From assembly GCA_963930775.1 (NCBI GenBank), contig OZ005698.1, forward strand, positions 8,252,501 to 8,316,500: a stretch of DNA of 64,000 bases, read 5' to 3'. The notes under the pieces are model-generated. The model ran no database searches. It was given only the letters and a program-made list of their open reading frames with translations, and had not been told where the DNA came from. The stretch is from Cliona cf. orientalis (taxonomy: Eukaryota > Porifera > Demospongiae > Clionaida > Clionaidae). Numbering within the stretch: the first letter of the stretch is position 1; each line of letters begins with the position of its first letter. Both the position numbers and the translations under genes were made by a program. This document shows, one piece after another, positions 32,683 through 44,500 of this stretch.

Positions 32683-33681
32683 GGTACCATTTAATTGCGT
32701 GGGCGTGAGCGTCAGGAATGGCTAATTCAATTAGCGAATCGTGAAGGGGCGTGGCCGAAGAGGCCATACGAGTGCTTTTGGTCGAAGGTGGGCGTGTCTA
32801 GAATCGGCCAGGGATGATTATGCGCGTGTAATTAGCGACCGGAAGTGGCCCCTGAAGAAAACACCGGTAATTGCCCACATCAAAGCAAGATCAAAGCATT
32901 CTTTCTTAACTATTAACCGCAACGACTTAAAAAAAAAAGCTAATTAGGCCTAATTAAGCATGTGGGCGTGTTCCTGGCACTGTGTGGAGTGTGTGCGTGT
33001 GCATTAATGCAGGTTTTTATTGCTTCCGATTGGGCGTGGCTTCACGGGCCAGTGCTTGGATGTCGGGGCCTGGGACTTGGCCGCGGCGATAGGTGGGCGT
33101 GTCCCGGATGCGGTGGTGACCTTTGCACCCGGCCAGGAGGCTTCGGGGGCGTGGCAGGAGGTCAAAGGTGAGGCCATGTCAGTTAATGAGGCACTGTACG
33201 CCGGTGCGATCGAGGGGACTGTACGGCTGGACGGAGGCTGACGATGGTTTAAAGCGGATGTGGTTGCGATGACGTGTTGTTACCCCGCCCACACAGGAAA
33301 TGAGGTGAGCTCTTGTGTGGGCGGTGTGGCAGAACGGCCTCCAAGTGTTTGTGTGTGTTTTGGTCTTGAGGAAGCTGTGTGTTTTAATTGGGATTGATTG
33401 TGGGCTTCCGGTGGACATCCGGTGGCCAGTCGGCACGTGATTGAGAATGATGGTCCTTGAGGCGCAGGGTGGTGCTGTTTTGGGCGTGGCCTGGCCCCTT
33501 CCTTCCGGCTCGGCTTCCGGTTCATGGAGGATATTAAATGAACACTTCCAGCTCTAGCAGCCACACCCCTGAGACCTGTGCAATTAAATGGGCGTGGTTA
33601 CATAACATGCACCTCACTAATGACTTTGATGTGGTTTAGGTGTCATATCCCCACCTCACGCCCACGCAATTTAATGGTACC
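32683..33681. mobile_element. 999-bp TTAA-flanked element rich in GGGCGTG motifs
   Basis: TTAA at 32679-32682 and 33682-33685. The ends are GGTACCATTTAATTGCGTGG and the inverse of GGTACCATTAAATTGCGTGG. GGGCGTG occurs about nine times in one orientation (near 32700, 32748, 32790, 32963, 33032, 33092, 33145, 33482, 33590). It is GC-rich compared with its surroundings. No transposase; open frames inside look accidental. Confidence 0.75.
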
Positions 33682-33835
33682 TTAAATACTGAGCGCTAGA
33701 CGGCTAGTGAGGCTAGTAGCGCGTGGTTGGGTTTCGGTAATCGGTAGGAGACGAGGGGGGTTTGGTTTTAGGGTATGGTTGTTGACCAAGGGTTAGTATT
33801 ATAGTGACAAGGTGTATAAAGGTGGCCGTTGACAA

Positions 33836-33945
33836 AACAGCATCCAGCAGCGGCGAGCTGGGTTGGTACAGTGGGCTAGGGCTGGGACTGGTGGAGCGGT
33901 GGTCGTGGGTTCGAATCCCGCTCGGATCTTTGGATTTTTTTTTTT
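33836..33945 (+). repeat. tRNA-derived SINE (Pol III promoter and T-rich tail)
   Basis: GGTTGGTACAGTGGGCTAG is A-box-like, and GGGTTCGAATCCC at about 33907-33919 is a consensus B box within a good T stem (GTGGG/CCCGC). The distance of about 45-50 bases fits a tRNA. The acceptor stem does not pair, so it is not a working tRNA gene. A run of about 20 T follows at once, which would also stop Pol III. Confidence 0.6.
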
Positions 33946-33957
33946 TTTTTTTCAAGG

Positions 33958-35168
33958 CGACCTGAACACTAAGCAGAAAAAAAATTGTCCGAAAACCACC
34001 ATATAATCGAGCTGGGTGCATAGTGGAACCATACAATGCAAGCAGGCAGCCTAAATTTCAATTTTGTCAAAAAGTTGGTAAAGGTCGTCACGTTTATGTG
34101 CGCGCGTGGCCCCGCCCCTCACGTAGCGCGTGGGCGGAAACATTGCAAACGCATGGCTTCCCTGTACAAACATATGGGAAAACTTTAAAGGGCCGTAACT
34201 TTAATTCTAAGACGTGAATCAAATTTCCCCAGGATCAAATCTCTAATTTCGACCCATTCTGCATGCCCATGTAAAAATTATCCCCCCAAGTGCTCCCAAA
34301 CCCTCCATGAATTAGATTATTTAATTATTTAAATTTGCTTTTTTTTCTACTTAGTGTTTTAGTGTTTAATTTCTAGGGGACCACACACTAAGCAGAAAAA
34401 AATGGTCCGAAACAACCACACAGTCGAGCTGGATGCATATTAGAGCCATACAATGCAAGAAGGCATCCAAATAGCCATGTATGTTTGGTAAAGGGTCGTC
34501 AACGTACACCGCGCGCCCGTAATTTTTTTTATGGGCAAACATTGCAAGTGAATGGCTTCCTATACAAACATATGGGGATACTTCAAAGGGCCGTAACTTT
34601 AATTCTAAGGTGTGAATCAAAATTTTCTCATGTCAAATCTCGTGTTTCGACCCATTCTGCGTGCCCATATAAAAATTATCTCCCCAAGTGCTCCCAGTCC
34701 CTCCAAACATTATTTACTGCACAGAAATCTTTTTTTTTTCTACTTAGTGTGTAACAAGGGGACCACACACTAAGCAGAAAAAAAAAAATTGTCCGCAAAC
34801 CTCCACATAGTCGAGCTGGATGCATAGTAGAGCTATTCAGTGCAAGCAGGCAACCTGTACTCAAATTTTGATCAAATCGGGTAAAGGTCGTCAGCGCAAG
34901 TGCGCGTGCAAAACGGGTATTTCCCGTTTTTCACGTAGCGCATGCGCATAAAACATTGCAAACGTATGGCTTCCCTGTGCAATCCTATGGGAGATATTGT
35001 AGGGGGCATATCTTTAAATTAAAGCTGTGAATCAAAAATCCGGCTTTATCATCTTTCTAGATTCATGTCACTCTGCATGCCCATATAAAAATTGTATCCT
35101 CAGATGTTGCCCAGAGCTCCAATAATTATATTATTTATTTGATTTGCTTTTTTTTTCTACTTAGTGTG
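33958..35168. repeat. Three tandem units of about 370-410 bp with inverted ends
   Basis: Units start near 33958, 34382 and 34763. Each begins ACACTAAGCAGAAAAAAA, continues with TCGAGCTGGRTGCATA and ACAATGCAAGCAGGC (with variants), passes AACATTGCAAACGNATGGCT and ends TTTTTTTCTACTTAGTGT, the inverse of its start. They differ by substitutions, so the array is not brand new. Non-coding. Confidence 0.8.
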
Positions 35169-35865
35169 TAACTTCTACTTTCGAAAATTTTCTAAGTTTT
35201 TTGGCGGGCTATTATGCGAAGCGCTAAATTATCAGTACCGGTGCCGGTACGGTAGACACAGCCTAAAATAAATGATAGCTACTAGAGTCTCATAGCTAAG
35301 GCCACACAAAATAAATATTCTGTTTCTCGTCCTGTAGGAAACTCCAAAGCACATACGGGACACGGATGATTTTGATATTTGATACCGCACCCCCTAGCCA
35401 CACCCCCATCATGGCAACAAGCTGAAATGGCAACCAACAATGATTAACTCTATATCTGCTCAATTTACAGTATCACAGCAGTTACTAATGATCTTTGCTG
35501 ACCAATATTGTTGGTAGAGGCTGAGCATTCAATCGCGGGCCTCGAGCGACTAACGACGAGACCACACCCCCAGAATGGTTAATTATAGTTATGGATTGAT
35601 GACGTCATCCAGCCGAAATCTGAATATCAAAAGTACACACGGGGGGTTTGATGTACGTGCGGGCGGGGACGAGATATATACAGAAGAGTAACTTTGCATG
35701 GCCTAATTGGCCGCCTGAAACAGCCTTCTTTGGCATCTATGCTTTATCAAGTTAACGAGGGGCGTGGCTACTACTTTTGCGCACGCGCGAACTCACCTCC
35801 CATCTTCTATAATTATATTTACTGTAGTTGCAATAAAAAAAAACAGATCTAGAGCTGAAACAAGT

Positions 35866-36234
35866 TGAATAAAATTTAAGGATGAAGTAGGGATGGCAAT
35901 GCCAAAAAGTATACAAACAAGATTTATAGGGATAAAAGATAATCACAACCACTAGCTACACATCCCTACGCTTGCTTTTTGAGTAGCATGGGAATCATAA
36001 ATATTAAAAACTGACAGATAGACAGGGAGAACATGAATTTCTTCCACATGCAAGTCAAGAACACTCCAAGGATAGCATGCCTTGAACAAGTCAACATCAA
36101 TAGGTCTGTATAGTAATTGAGAAAAGCAAGCGTAGGGATGTATAGTGGTTGTGATTATCTTTTATCCCTACAAATCTTGTTTGTATACTTTTTGGCATTG
36201 CCATCCCTACTTCATCCTTAAATTTTATTCAATT
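35866..36234. mobile_element. Foldback element 2
   Basis: Inverted arms of about 115 bp (35866-35981 and 36122-36234) flank a spacer of about 140 bp. Shared: GATGAAGTAGGGATGGCAAT, GCCAAAAAGTATACAAACAA, and AAGATAATCACAACCACTA with one 4-bp difference. Same family as 25643-26025. It lies about 160 bp past the stop codon of the VWC gene. Confidence 0.8.
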
Positions 36235-36392
36235 ATTTTTTATACTTGTAATATATTCAATTAACTAGTTATAGCAAAAGTCGATCTATGTAATATATGA
36301 TACAATGTCATGTTACACAGTACCAAACAGGGTTTACCACGTAATAAGCTAGTGAATAACATGGAGTAGCTACAAACTTAAGATAATATTGC

Positions 36393-37085
36393 TCAATTTA
36401 CAACTAAGTCACAGCCTACAAAGAGAGTACTGTCTTCAACAATCCTACACCTGGTCACATCTGTGTACGTGGCTTTGCTGATTGGGCAGTTCTGATCGAA
36501 GCTAGCCGTCTTCTTCCCTTCAACCGGCTCACAGCGAAACTTCTTGTCCCCCAAACGAAAAGTTGCCTTGTCGCACATACTTGGGGTGATCAAATTGCTG
36601 CAAGACCGGCGTCCACGAGTTGCAGTGATTTGAATCTCGTCCCTAACACCTCCCGGGAGGGACACTTGTGGTACCACTTGACACGTATCATCAGGAACAC
36701 CAAAGTCACATTCAGCACAGCATCTATTTGGTTTTGTTACAACAGGGTACCCCAGGCACTCTGCCTCTGTAGGAGAAGGACCACAGTCAATCACTGCACA
36801 GAGGGGCTGATTTAGCTCCATGTCACATTGACAAATGAGGCAAGGTTGTGGGGCCCACTTAGTGCGACCGTCTACAGATACGTTAAAGTTCACACAGCCC
36901 TGGAACTTGCAGTTACTGTCGTCACAGGTGGGACAGCATTCACCCGGCCTGAACGTGGGGTTGGCACAGAGAGGTCTGGGGCATTGCACAGTACTGCAGT
37001 CTCTCTGAAAGATAACAGAACCACCACACAGTGCAGCATCAAAGATTGCCACCAGAAGAATAAGAAGACTTGTCCTTGAGTACAT
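36393..37085 (-). CDS. Secreted von Willebrand factor C domain protein
   Basis: Single-exon ORF of 230 codons. Residues 1-21 (MYSRTSLLILLVAIFDAALC) form a classical signal peptide. Two cysteine-rich VWC-like modules follow: about residues 30-54 (CSTVQCPRPLCANPTFRPGE then CCPTC) and about 58-127 (CKFQGCVNF ... CLICQC ... CRCCAEC-type ending NRCCAEC). The closing CCxxC is the VWC hallmark. The C-terminal 100 residues carry a further set of cysteines (RRSCSNLITPSMCDK, CPISKATYTDVTRCRI) without a known fold. VWC proteins act outside the cell, often binding BMP-type ligands or matrix; that role is inferred here. A TATA box lies 125-135 bp upstream. An extracellular protein is likely; the ligand is unknown. 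Confidence 0.85.
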   Translation of the reverse strand: MYSRTSLLILLVAIFDAALCGGSVIFQRDCSTVQCPRPLCANPTFRPGECCPTCDDSNCKFQGCVNFNVSVDGRTKWAPQPCLICQCDMELNQPLCAVIDCGPSPTEAECLGYPVVTKPNRCCAECDFGVPDDTCQVVPQVSLPGGVRDEIQITATRGRRSCSNLITPSMCDKATFRLGDKKFRCEPVEGKKTASFDQNCPISKATYTDVTRCRIVEDSTLFVGCDLVVN

Positions 37086-37210
37086 GGTAAATTTGCCTGC
37101 TGCACTTCTTCAAATAAATCTTTTTGATGGTGTGTACCGACTCGAGCTGGAGGTGAGCATAGATTGTAGAGGATGAGATGAAGGATGAAAAAGTATGGCT
37201 CAATGAGCTG

Positions 37211-37220
37211 CTTATATAGG
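37211..37220 (-). promoter_or_regulatory. TATA box of the VWC gene
   Basis: CCTATATAAG on the minus strand, about 125 bp upstream of the start codon at 37085. Position and match to TATAWAAG suit a core promoter with a 5' UTR of about 95-100 bases. Confidence 0.6.
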
Positions 37221-38508
37221 GCAACCGGGCACTGTGGTAGCTAGCTAGAGAGTCAGTAGCTATGTTTGGACACAGCGAAGCCATCAACACAGATAAGTTT
37301 GATGCTACATTTGTTAATTATATCCTTCTATGTCGTTAGGCATGTTAAGGTACTCTAATTATAAAGCCTTCAAGTAAAATTAATATTGTGTCCCATGAAA
37401 CTTTTCAAGTACACAAACTATGCTTTGAAAAGTGACTTTCCTTCCTGTAAGGCAGGATCATTGGCACACAACAATATTTTGTAATGGTGCATCCCCATAT
37501 TATTATAGCTACTTCTCCCAACCAGGAAGATCCTGGACCATCAGCCTGATTAGATTAAATGATCCCTTTTCCATCCAGAACCCGGCCAATCGTTGACCTA
37601 TATACCCAGACCTGAATTCGAAGCCACATTCGCCATGTCCTCTCATCCTAGTTCATTGATCACTTGACAACAATACTGTATTGTTCAATAGAGATGAGCA
37701 TAGTATATTATAGTGCTGCCAAAGATTAGGATTTTATCCTGATTTTTGAGCATCAATTTCATTAGCATTAGAATTTTATAGCCTTTACTCCCATAAGGTA
37801 CAGTATTTTCCGTGATTATCTCAGGGTTTTTATATTCCTTATTATAATATAGGATTAAATTTATTGTCAAAAAAAGATTATGGCAGCCCTGGCATAGGAC
37901 TATATTCATTGCTAGCTAGGCAGCTACAATTGTTCTAACGACCTTTACCTATCCTTGTTAACGACCCTTTCCATCTCTGTGGACAGTTCCCCTGCATGTA
38001 CATGTGATCATTGCCCTGCGATGCTACCTAGTCCGCTAGTTGAAACGTTGGCTAGTGTTTGGTATCCATGCTAAATTTAATAGCCAAAATGACACTGAAA
38101 AGTGTTTCCATTTCCAAGCCTTTCCTTTAATCATTCACATGCAACATACATCACCGACGATAGAAAACGCACCATTAATTTTTTAACATACATTGTAAAC
38201 TGAGATGAAAGTGCTCACACATATGCACACACATTCAGTACACACATTAACATACTTTCACACACAAAAAGATTAACATGTGGAAAAAAAATTCATTAAC
38301 ATAACAATACAATGATTATAAATGAAGGAAAAAAGAATACACAATGGATGATGGCATTAACTCATTAATTTTGTCAGGATGGGGGCTATCAAAATGCTAA
38401 AATGACTGCAGAACTCCTGGTTTGGTTTAGGTAGATGAAAAAAAAAACGGAACAAAAATCAACATTTTTGCATTATCAACACATTATAGACAGCTGTATT
38501 ACAGTTTC
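37221..38508. other. No gene recognised between VWC and Q-rich gene
   Basis: AT-rich intergenic sequence: the upstream flank of the VWC gene and the 3' flank of the 38509-47091 gene. No repeats with clear ends and no convincing poly(A) signal. Confidence 0.5.
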
Positions 38509-41500
38509 TCATTTAACCCACGGAGTGGCCATAATCTGAGGCTGCAAGGGGTTAACAATACAGCTGCCCACCACAGGAACTGTTGGTGCCATCCACTGCC
38601 CGCTGGCTGCGCCATGAAACACGGCATTGTTCAAATCACTCGGGGCAGCTGCCACAGCGGCTAATGGGACAGCAGTGTGCGCTGTAGCCGCAGCAAACGG
38701 TGCTGCCTGCAAATGTAGTCCGTTTACCATTTGAACAGCACCAGCAGGGTTCAAGCTTAACAAAGACTCCGCTGGAACACCACCGCCGCTGCCATCTATT
38801 CCGACCGGCTTAACCAATGAAACACCCGGATGCAACGAAGCAGCAGCCGCTGCGCCTGTCGTTGCAGCATTAGCAGCCACTGCCAGTTGATGCATTCTCA
38901 ACTGGACATCTTGCACGGAGGAGTAAGGCACCGCCATGTAACCAGGTACGGCGGCAGTGGCAGCTGTAGGCACAGCACTAGCAGTAGCTGCTGGTAGGCC
39001 ATACATCTGCAGCAATGCTAACTGTTGCTGTTGCTGTTGTTGCTGTTGTTGATGTTGTTGTTGTTGTGTGTGGTGATGATGGTGGTGGTGGTGAGCGGCG
39101 GCTACTGCTGACGCTGCGGAACTTGCCGCCTGGGTCATGTGACTTTGACTTAGTGCGAGCATTGAGGAGGAGGGGGAGCTTGAAGAGGTAGAACTGCTCA
39201 ATTCCTGTGTGTATGGGGAGAGGGAGGGGGAGAGAGGAAATTGAAAATGATCCCTACTGACAATTTAATATCAAACACGATAATAATTACAAGAAATTAA
39301 AATTTGAAATTTAAGTCAACACAGTACAGCCGAGGGCCAACGATACGTATCCCTATTCAGATGCGTAATTTGTGTGAACATCATCATAACCTGCTACTAA
39401 AAGCTTCCTCGTGTAGCTACACCCTACAATAATTCAAGGGCTCACCTTTGCTCTTTGTTGCTGCTGTTGAATCTGTTGTGCAATATGGACGTGGGCATAG
39501 CACCACTTGAATCCCAGAGGCCTTTGGTGTAGCTGCTGTTGTCTTCCTCCACCAACAACACCTCCCCCCACAGCTGGCGACGGAGCCACGCTGGTGTCCA
39601 TGGATTGCCCACTGTCTCCTCTCCTGACCGGCTGCTGTTGCCCCGGGTGTTTGAAGCCATGCTGCTGCTGCTGCTGCTGTTGTACATGCTGCGGTTGTTG
39701 ATGATTTGAGTGGTTCACTTGGCTGTTGGCGTGGAGAAATCTGTAACTCAGCTCCTGCTGGAGTTGGCTCAGCACTATTATGTGCATATACACAGAAAAG
39801 AAAATTTGATCAAAAAATGTTATGAAGTATATCACTAAAACACAGTAATAAATGTGGTTGAATTTGATCATTATTCAAGATATTCCTTTCTCTCCCTTGT
39901 CTTGTCAGACATAAAAAATGTAACATTGTTCCAACCAAATATTATGGGATATTTGAAGCTTGAACTATTGCTAAAATACCAAACTCTTGCATTAAAAATC
40001 TGCCATAGCTTTCAAAAATAACACAAAACCTTTTTCAGTCCTATGCCCACTCACGGGGGTGGATCGGGGGAGGGGAGGAAGGGAGGGAGGGAGGTAGATT
40101 TCATGCACAAAAAAAATTAAAAAGCTACATCTTAAAGGCCCACTCGACTATATACTTGTATTCCATTTATATACACACACCAACTCGATCCATCTCATTT
40201 TTATGCACTTACTGGGATTATTAGCAAACTGTGTCTGTGCTGTGGCCACTGTGGGATGATGATAGGCACCAGACACAGCCGGAGCTACGGAGATGAACTG
40301 TCCGCCAGGATGGTGAAACTGCACCCCACCTGCGCTCACGGTGACGGGTGGGTGTGGCCCACCTATGTGGTGAGGCAGGTAGGTGGAGCTTGAGGAGGTG
40401 ATTCCCCCGTGTGATGACGTCATCACATTTTGACTCGATATACTCGCACTGGTCGATCTGCTAACTGCCGAGTCATCTGTTGCATTGCTGTGAGTGTGAG
40501 TGAGTGTGTGTATTAGGTAACGATCTCATTAAAAATGTAGATTAAATTCCAAATACTATCATGATTATAGTGCACCATGACTAATCACTAGCATGCATAC
40601 TTAAACTGTTGGAATCGCACACACCTATCAAAACTAAAAAAAGAATATCAAACGTGATTATGCCAAATATTTCAAACGGGGAGCTTGTCTAAACCGATCG
40701 TTGCAGACTTCTCGACCCTGATTATCCTGTTGACTTAGGCCCTGGCCACTCCATGACCACACTACTGGTCGATGGCACTTTGGGCTAATCTCTCCACATT
40801 CCTCACATTACTTCAACACACAAATAAAGCCACTCATATGCTCCGCACTACCCATATTAAGTAATGTATCACAATAAAAATGAATTATTAACAAATCATT
40901 AGCCAGGATAATATTTACATTATTAAGGATATGTTGCAACTAGATGGTTCTGCCACTTGATTCAACAAAACGAAACTTGAGGAAAGGCTTCCCAAAGTAT
41001 GAAACGTGCCCCCAGCCCTCACAACTATAGCCGGCAACATCACAAGATAGTACACAGCAACAAAAATTAATAAAAAATGCCCTCTCCCCCATATGTACCT
41101 TTACTTCATGCAATCCACACACGAACAACAAATAATCGCAAGCCAAGTCAAGGCAAAGTGTATTCTTACGACACTGTGTAAGGTTTGTAGCAGTGGCCGG
41201 GTTGCTAGGCTGCTTCAAACAAACTACAAAGCACTTCAAATGCCACGTTACAATAAAACGATTAATGAATCACACACAATGCTAGCTAGGACCATGCAAA
41301 CCCCCGCACACTGGCACGCAGTGGCAGCGGTGGCAGCAGCATCGTCACTCTATCATAATAGCTAGGCCCTGTCAACTTTGACAAACTGTTCATTAGGCGC
41401 ATTAGCAAGCCGTACAGCTCAACCACACCTCAATTAGGGGCCCGGGTAGAGTTACTCGACGGCAATTTGTCTAATTGGACGCCCCTGGATACAGTCTAGT

Positions 41501-44500
41501 GATCCTTCAGCATGTTAGGTCAAACATGTATGCATGTACGTACTTGTCAAGAAATGTCTTTTTTGACATGGCACCATTACAGCACCATACATGTACTAAT
41601 TATTGTTTTTTAAAAGCCACTGCAATTAGTCATTATTAGAGGGCATGAGTAGTCACAATTATTGTGTTCATTAATGGACTCGAAATTTACTGACATCACA
41701 CGAGGATGAATCTAATCATCCATGATGCGCCAATCTGGCCAGCATAACTGATACACACATGGGTCATGGGTGGTCTGTACGTTACAGAGCCAAATTACAC
41801 CGACTTCGCTAGAAATTCATTCTTCACTAGACTGATCCCTTAAAACTAGTCCAACATGACAGGGTATATTATTGCAGGATCACGACCACTAAGTGATCCC
41901 ATCTACATAATACTCTATTACATACACACATATATACATGGATAGTTGAGGCTTAGATGGCGGACTTCACACTCATCCATGTACATGTATGTACATGTGC
42001 GGACCATCTGTACTTACAGGGTCAACCAATTCCGTGATAGTGTAACATAACCATATTCAGTATCGCTAGAACAGAATCTGATATCATGGCCACCGACCGA
42101 CCAACCAACCTTTTATCAAAAGCAGGTGGCGTGTAGGTTGTCGAGGTAACTGCAGGACTCCCATTGGCTGATCCCATCGGGCTGTGGCTATTGGACGGCT
42201 GCTGTGCGTCTGATGAGCTAGACGATGAACCATCACTGCCCTGCTGCTGTTGACTGGCAAACTTCTTTCGCTTTTTGCTCGATAATCGTCTAAAGAGAGA
42301 GAGGGAGGGAAGGGGAGGGAAGGGGAGTGAGAGAGAGAGGGAGAAAGAGAGAAAAATAGAGACAGAGAGAGAGTGAGGGAGTGAGAGATTCAATGCTACC
42401 CCAGCCATGTTATATAACTTTAGCTGAATCCATACCCCAACCACAATACCCTACCAACATCAAGAATTCACACTCCTTTCAAGTAAGCATGTTCCCAACA
42501 CAGCAATGCAGCAAGCAAGACAGGACGCAAGTGGCAACGGAACTGGAATACCTGAGTCCATACAACCAACCGTGTGTTTATATGAGCTCAAGTGCCTCTT
42601 CCCAAGCAGCACAATGGCACTTGATTACACGGAAGGAACAGAGGGCTAACCACACACAGAGAGAGAAGGGCTCTCCAGAACTACTTGTGTACCTAGCTAC
42701 ACTGCACCCTAGTCAATAGTTGACCACATCCCCACTGAAACTCTGAGAATAGTACTATTCAAACTGTACCATGCACTTTCTAAGCTCCATGGGGGGGGGG
42801 GGGGGGGGGGGGGGGGGATAGGGCAATTAAGGTCATAGCATACACGCAACGGAAGGCAGTGAGTGCATGAACGTTTACCACTGAAATCTTATTTTCTTTG
42901 AAACCTCCTCCCTTTCTCATCTCTCTCCTCTTCTCTTGCACATGTATGTGTACATTTACATTTATGTCACACATGCCCTCCCTGACCCGAACAAATGTAC
43001 CAGTACAACTCTGCGGCAGGCTTTGATCGTGAGGTTTCGAGTATCACTAACACGAGCCAAGGGAGAGCTTCACATGTACACACACCCTACCACGGCCCAT
43101 TAGCGGTCAGAATACTACTCACTCTCTGTCAATCTACGTAGATAAACATAATAATAATAGATTTTTTAATCGTGTAATGGCCTACGTATGTCGATTTGCT
43201 TTCTTTCATCACTGTACAGAGCCAAAGGCCCGCCAACTTCACAAGTAGCCAAAACGAGTATCCACTTATTCTCTCAACCAAGAAAAACAATATTATCTAT
43301 ACCACACAGCAAAAACATGATGAATATCTCTTCCTTTCATCAGTGTACCAAACCAAGCCTTGCATACTTACAACTCAGTAACAACTATCAGTGTTACTCT
43401 CACAACACATCATACTCTAGATTTCATCACCAAAACAGGTACCAATATGGCTCTGCTTTTAGCTGGGATTAGATTTGCCTGAGCAGGCACAATGGGATGG
43501 AAGGTTGCCCCTTAGGTTTGGGATTGGTAGTAGCTTTAGCTAAAAGATCAATAGTCGTGTAATACATTACCATCTACAACCATCCAAGTAGTACTCGATC
43601 ATCACTCAAATACAACACATCAATCAGAAGTTCCTGTTTGGCTCACCTCTTTGCTATTACGCTGGTTGTGGTGAAGTCTGTGTTGGCAATGATGGACTCC
43701 TTGGGTATGTCGACCATGGACGGGAGGCTGGTCACCACCGGCTGCCAAGCACTGCCCTTGCCAGGATACAGCATGGCTCCTGGACCACCCAGTGGATGCT
43801 GCTGAACAGGGGGAGATGTAAATTAAATGTAATAATGATGTAATATTATGTATGTGTGTACTATGAGGGGAGAGAAAGAGACAGAGGAGGAGAGAGAGAG
43901 AGAGAGAAGGAGAGAGGGAGAGACAGAGAGAGAGAAAGAGATAAAGAGAAAGAGAGAGGAGTGGGGGAGGGAGAGGGGATTAATATCAGGACAGAGCATA
44001 TGTATATATGGTAGTGTGTATGTAAAGTGGGGAAGAGGGTAACCGTGTGTGTGTGTGTGTGTGTGTGTGAGTTGCAATGTCTCGACTTCGAGAAGGAGAG
44101 AAAAGTGAAAGCTGATAATGTTTGTAAAACGGCACATATTTGCAGCTAGGACATACAATTACGTCAATACTACAATATTCTAACTATAGCAAAGCTGGGG
44201 ATGTTATAATATCTATCAACTCAGCATTTACATAATCCCTTTACCTACAACAGCCAAGTCAACAAGGTGAACTCATATGTATATACATGCATGTACATGT
44301 ATGGGAGAAAAATTGTCAGCTTTACTGATAGATTAGGCAAGGGGGAGAGAGAGCACAGGGGAAGGAAGGAGAGGGTGATAAAAACTGACAAACATATCAC
44401 TATCCCACACTGAACATGCCACACCACAAGGACAGAGACAATACTATCTACCAATAGCTACCCCAAGGGGGAGATACATCTACCGCCACGAAAAGATTCG

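Larger units (their letters stand above)
29071..35261. mobile_element. Outer inverted-repeat element hosting Ginger1 and others
   Basis: The left end (CTGTGTCTACCGTACCGG at 29071-29088, continuing CACCGGTAC at 32571) and the right end (inverse of CTGTGTCTACCGTACCGGCA at about 35235-35261) are inverted copies, with further similarity inward (GATTTAGTGCTT / AATTTAGCGCTT). The uninterrupted right copy shows what the left copy looked like before the Ginger1 insertion. No target duplication or transposase of its own is seen, so its superfamily is unknown. Confidence 0.6.

Noticed and set aside
32962-33564. Several GC-rich open frames on both strands
   Set aside because: They fall in the TTAA element and arise from its GC-rich GGGCGTG repeats; no domain or splice context.
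25643-36234. CRISPR-like regularly spaced repeats
   Set aside because: The repeats are inverted arms of foldback elements in a eukaryotic setting, not short direct repeats with unique spacers.
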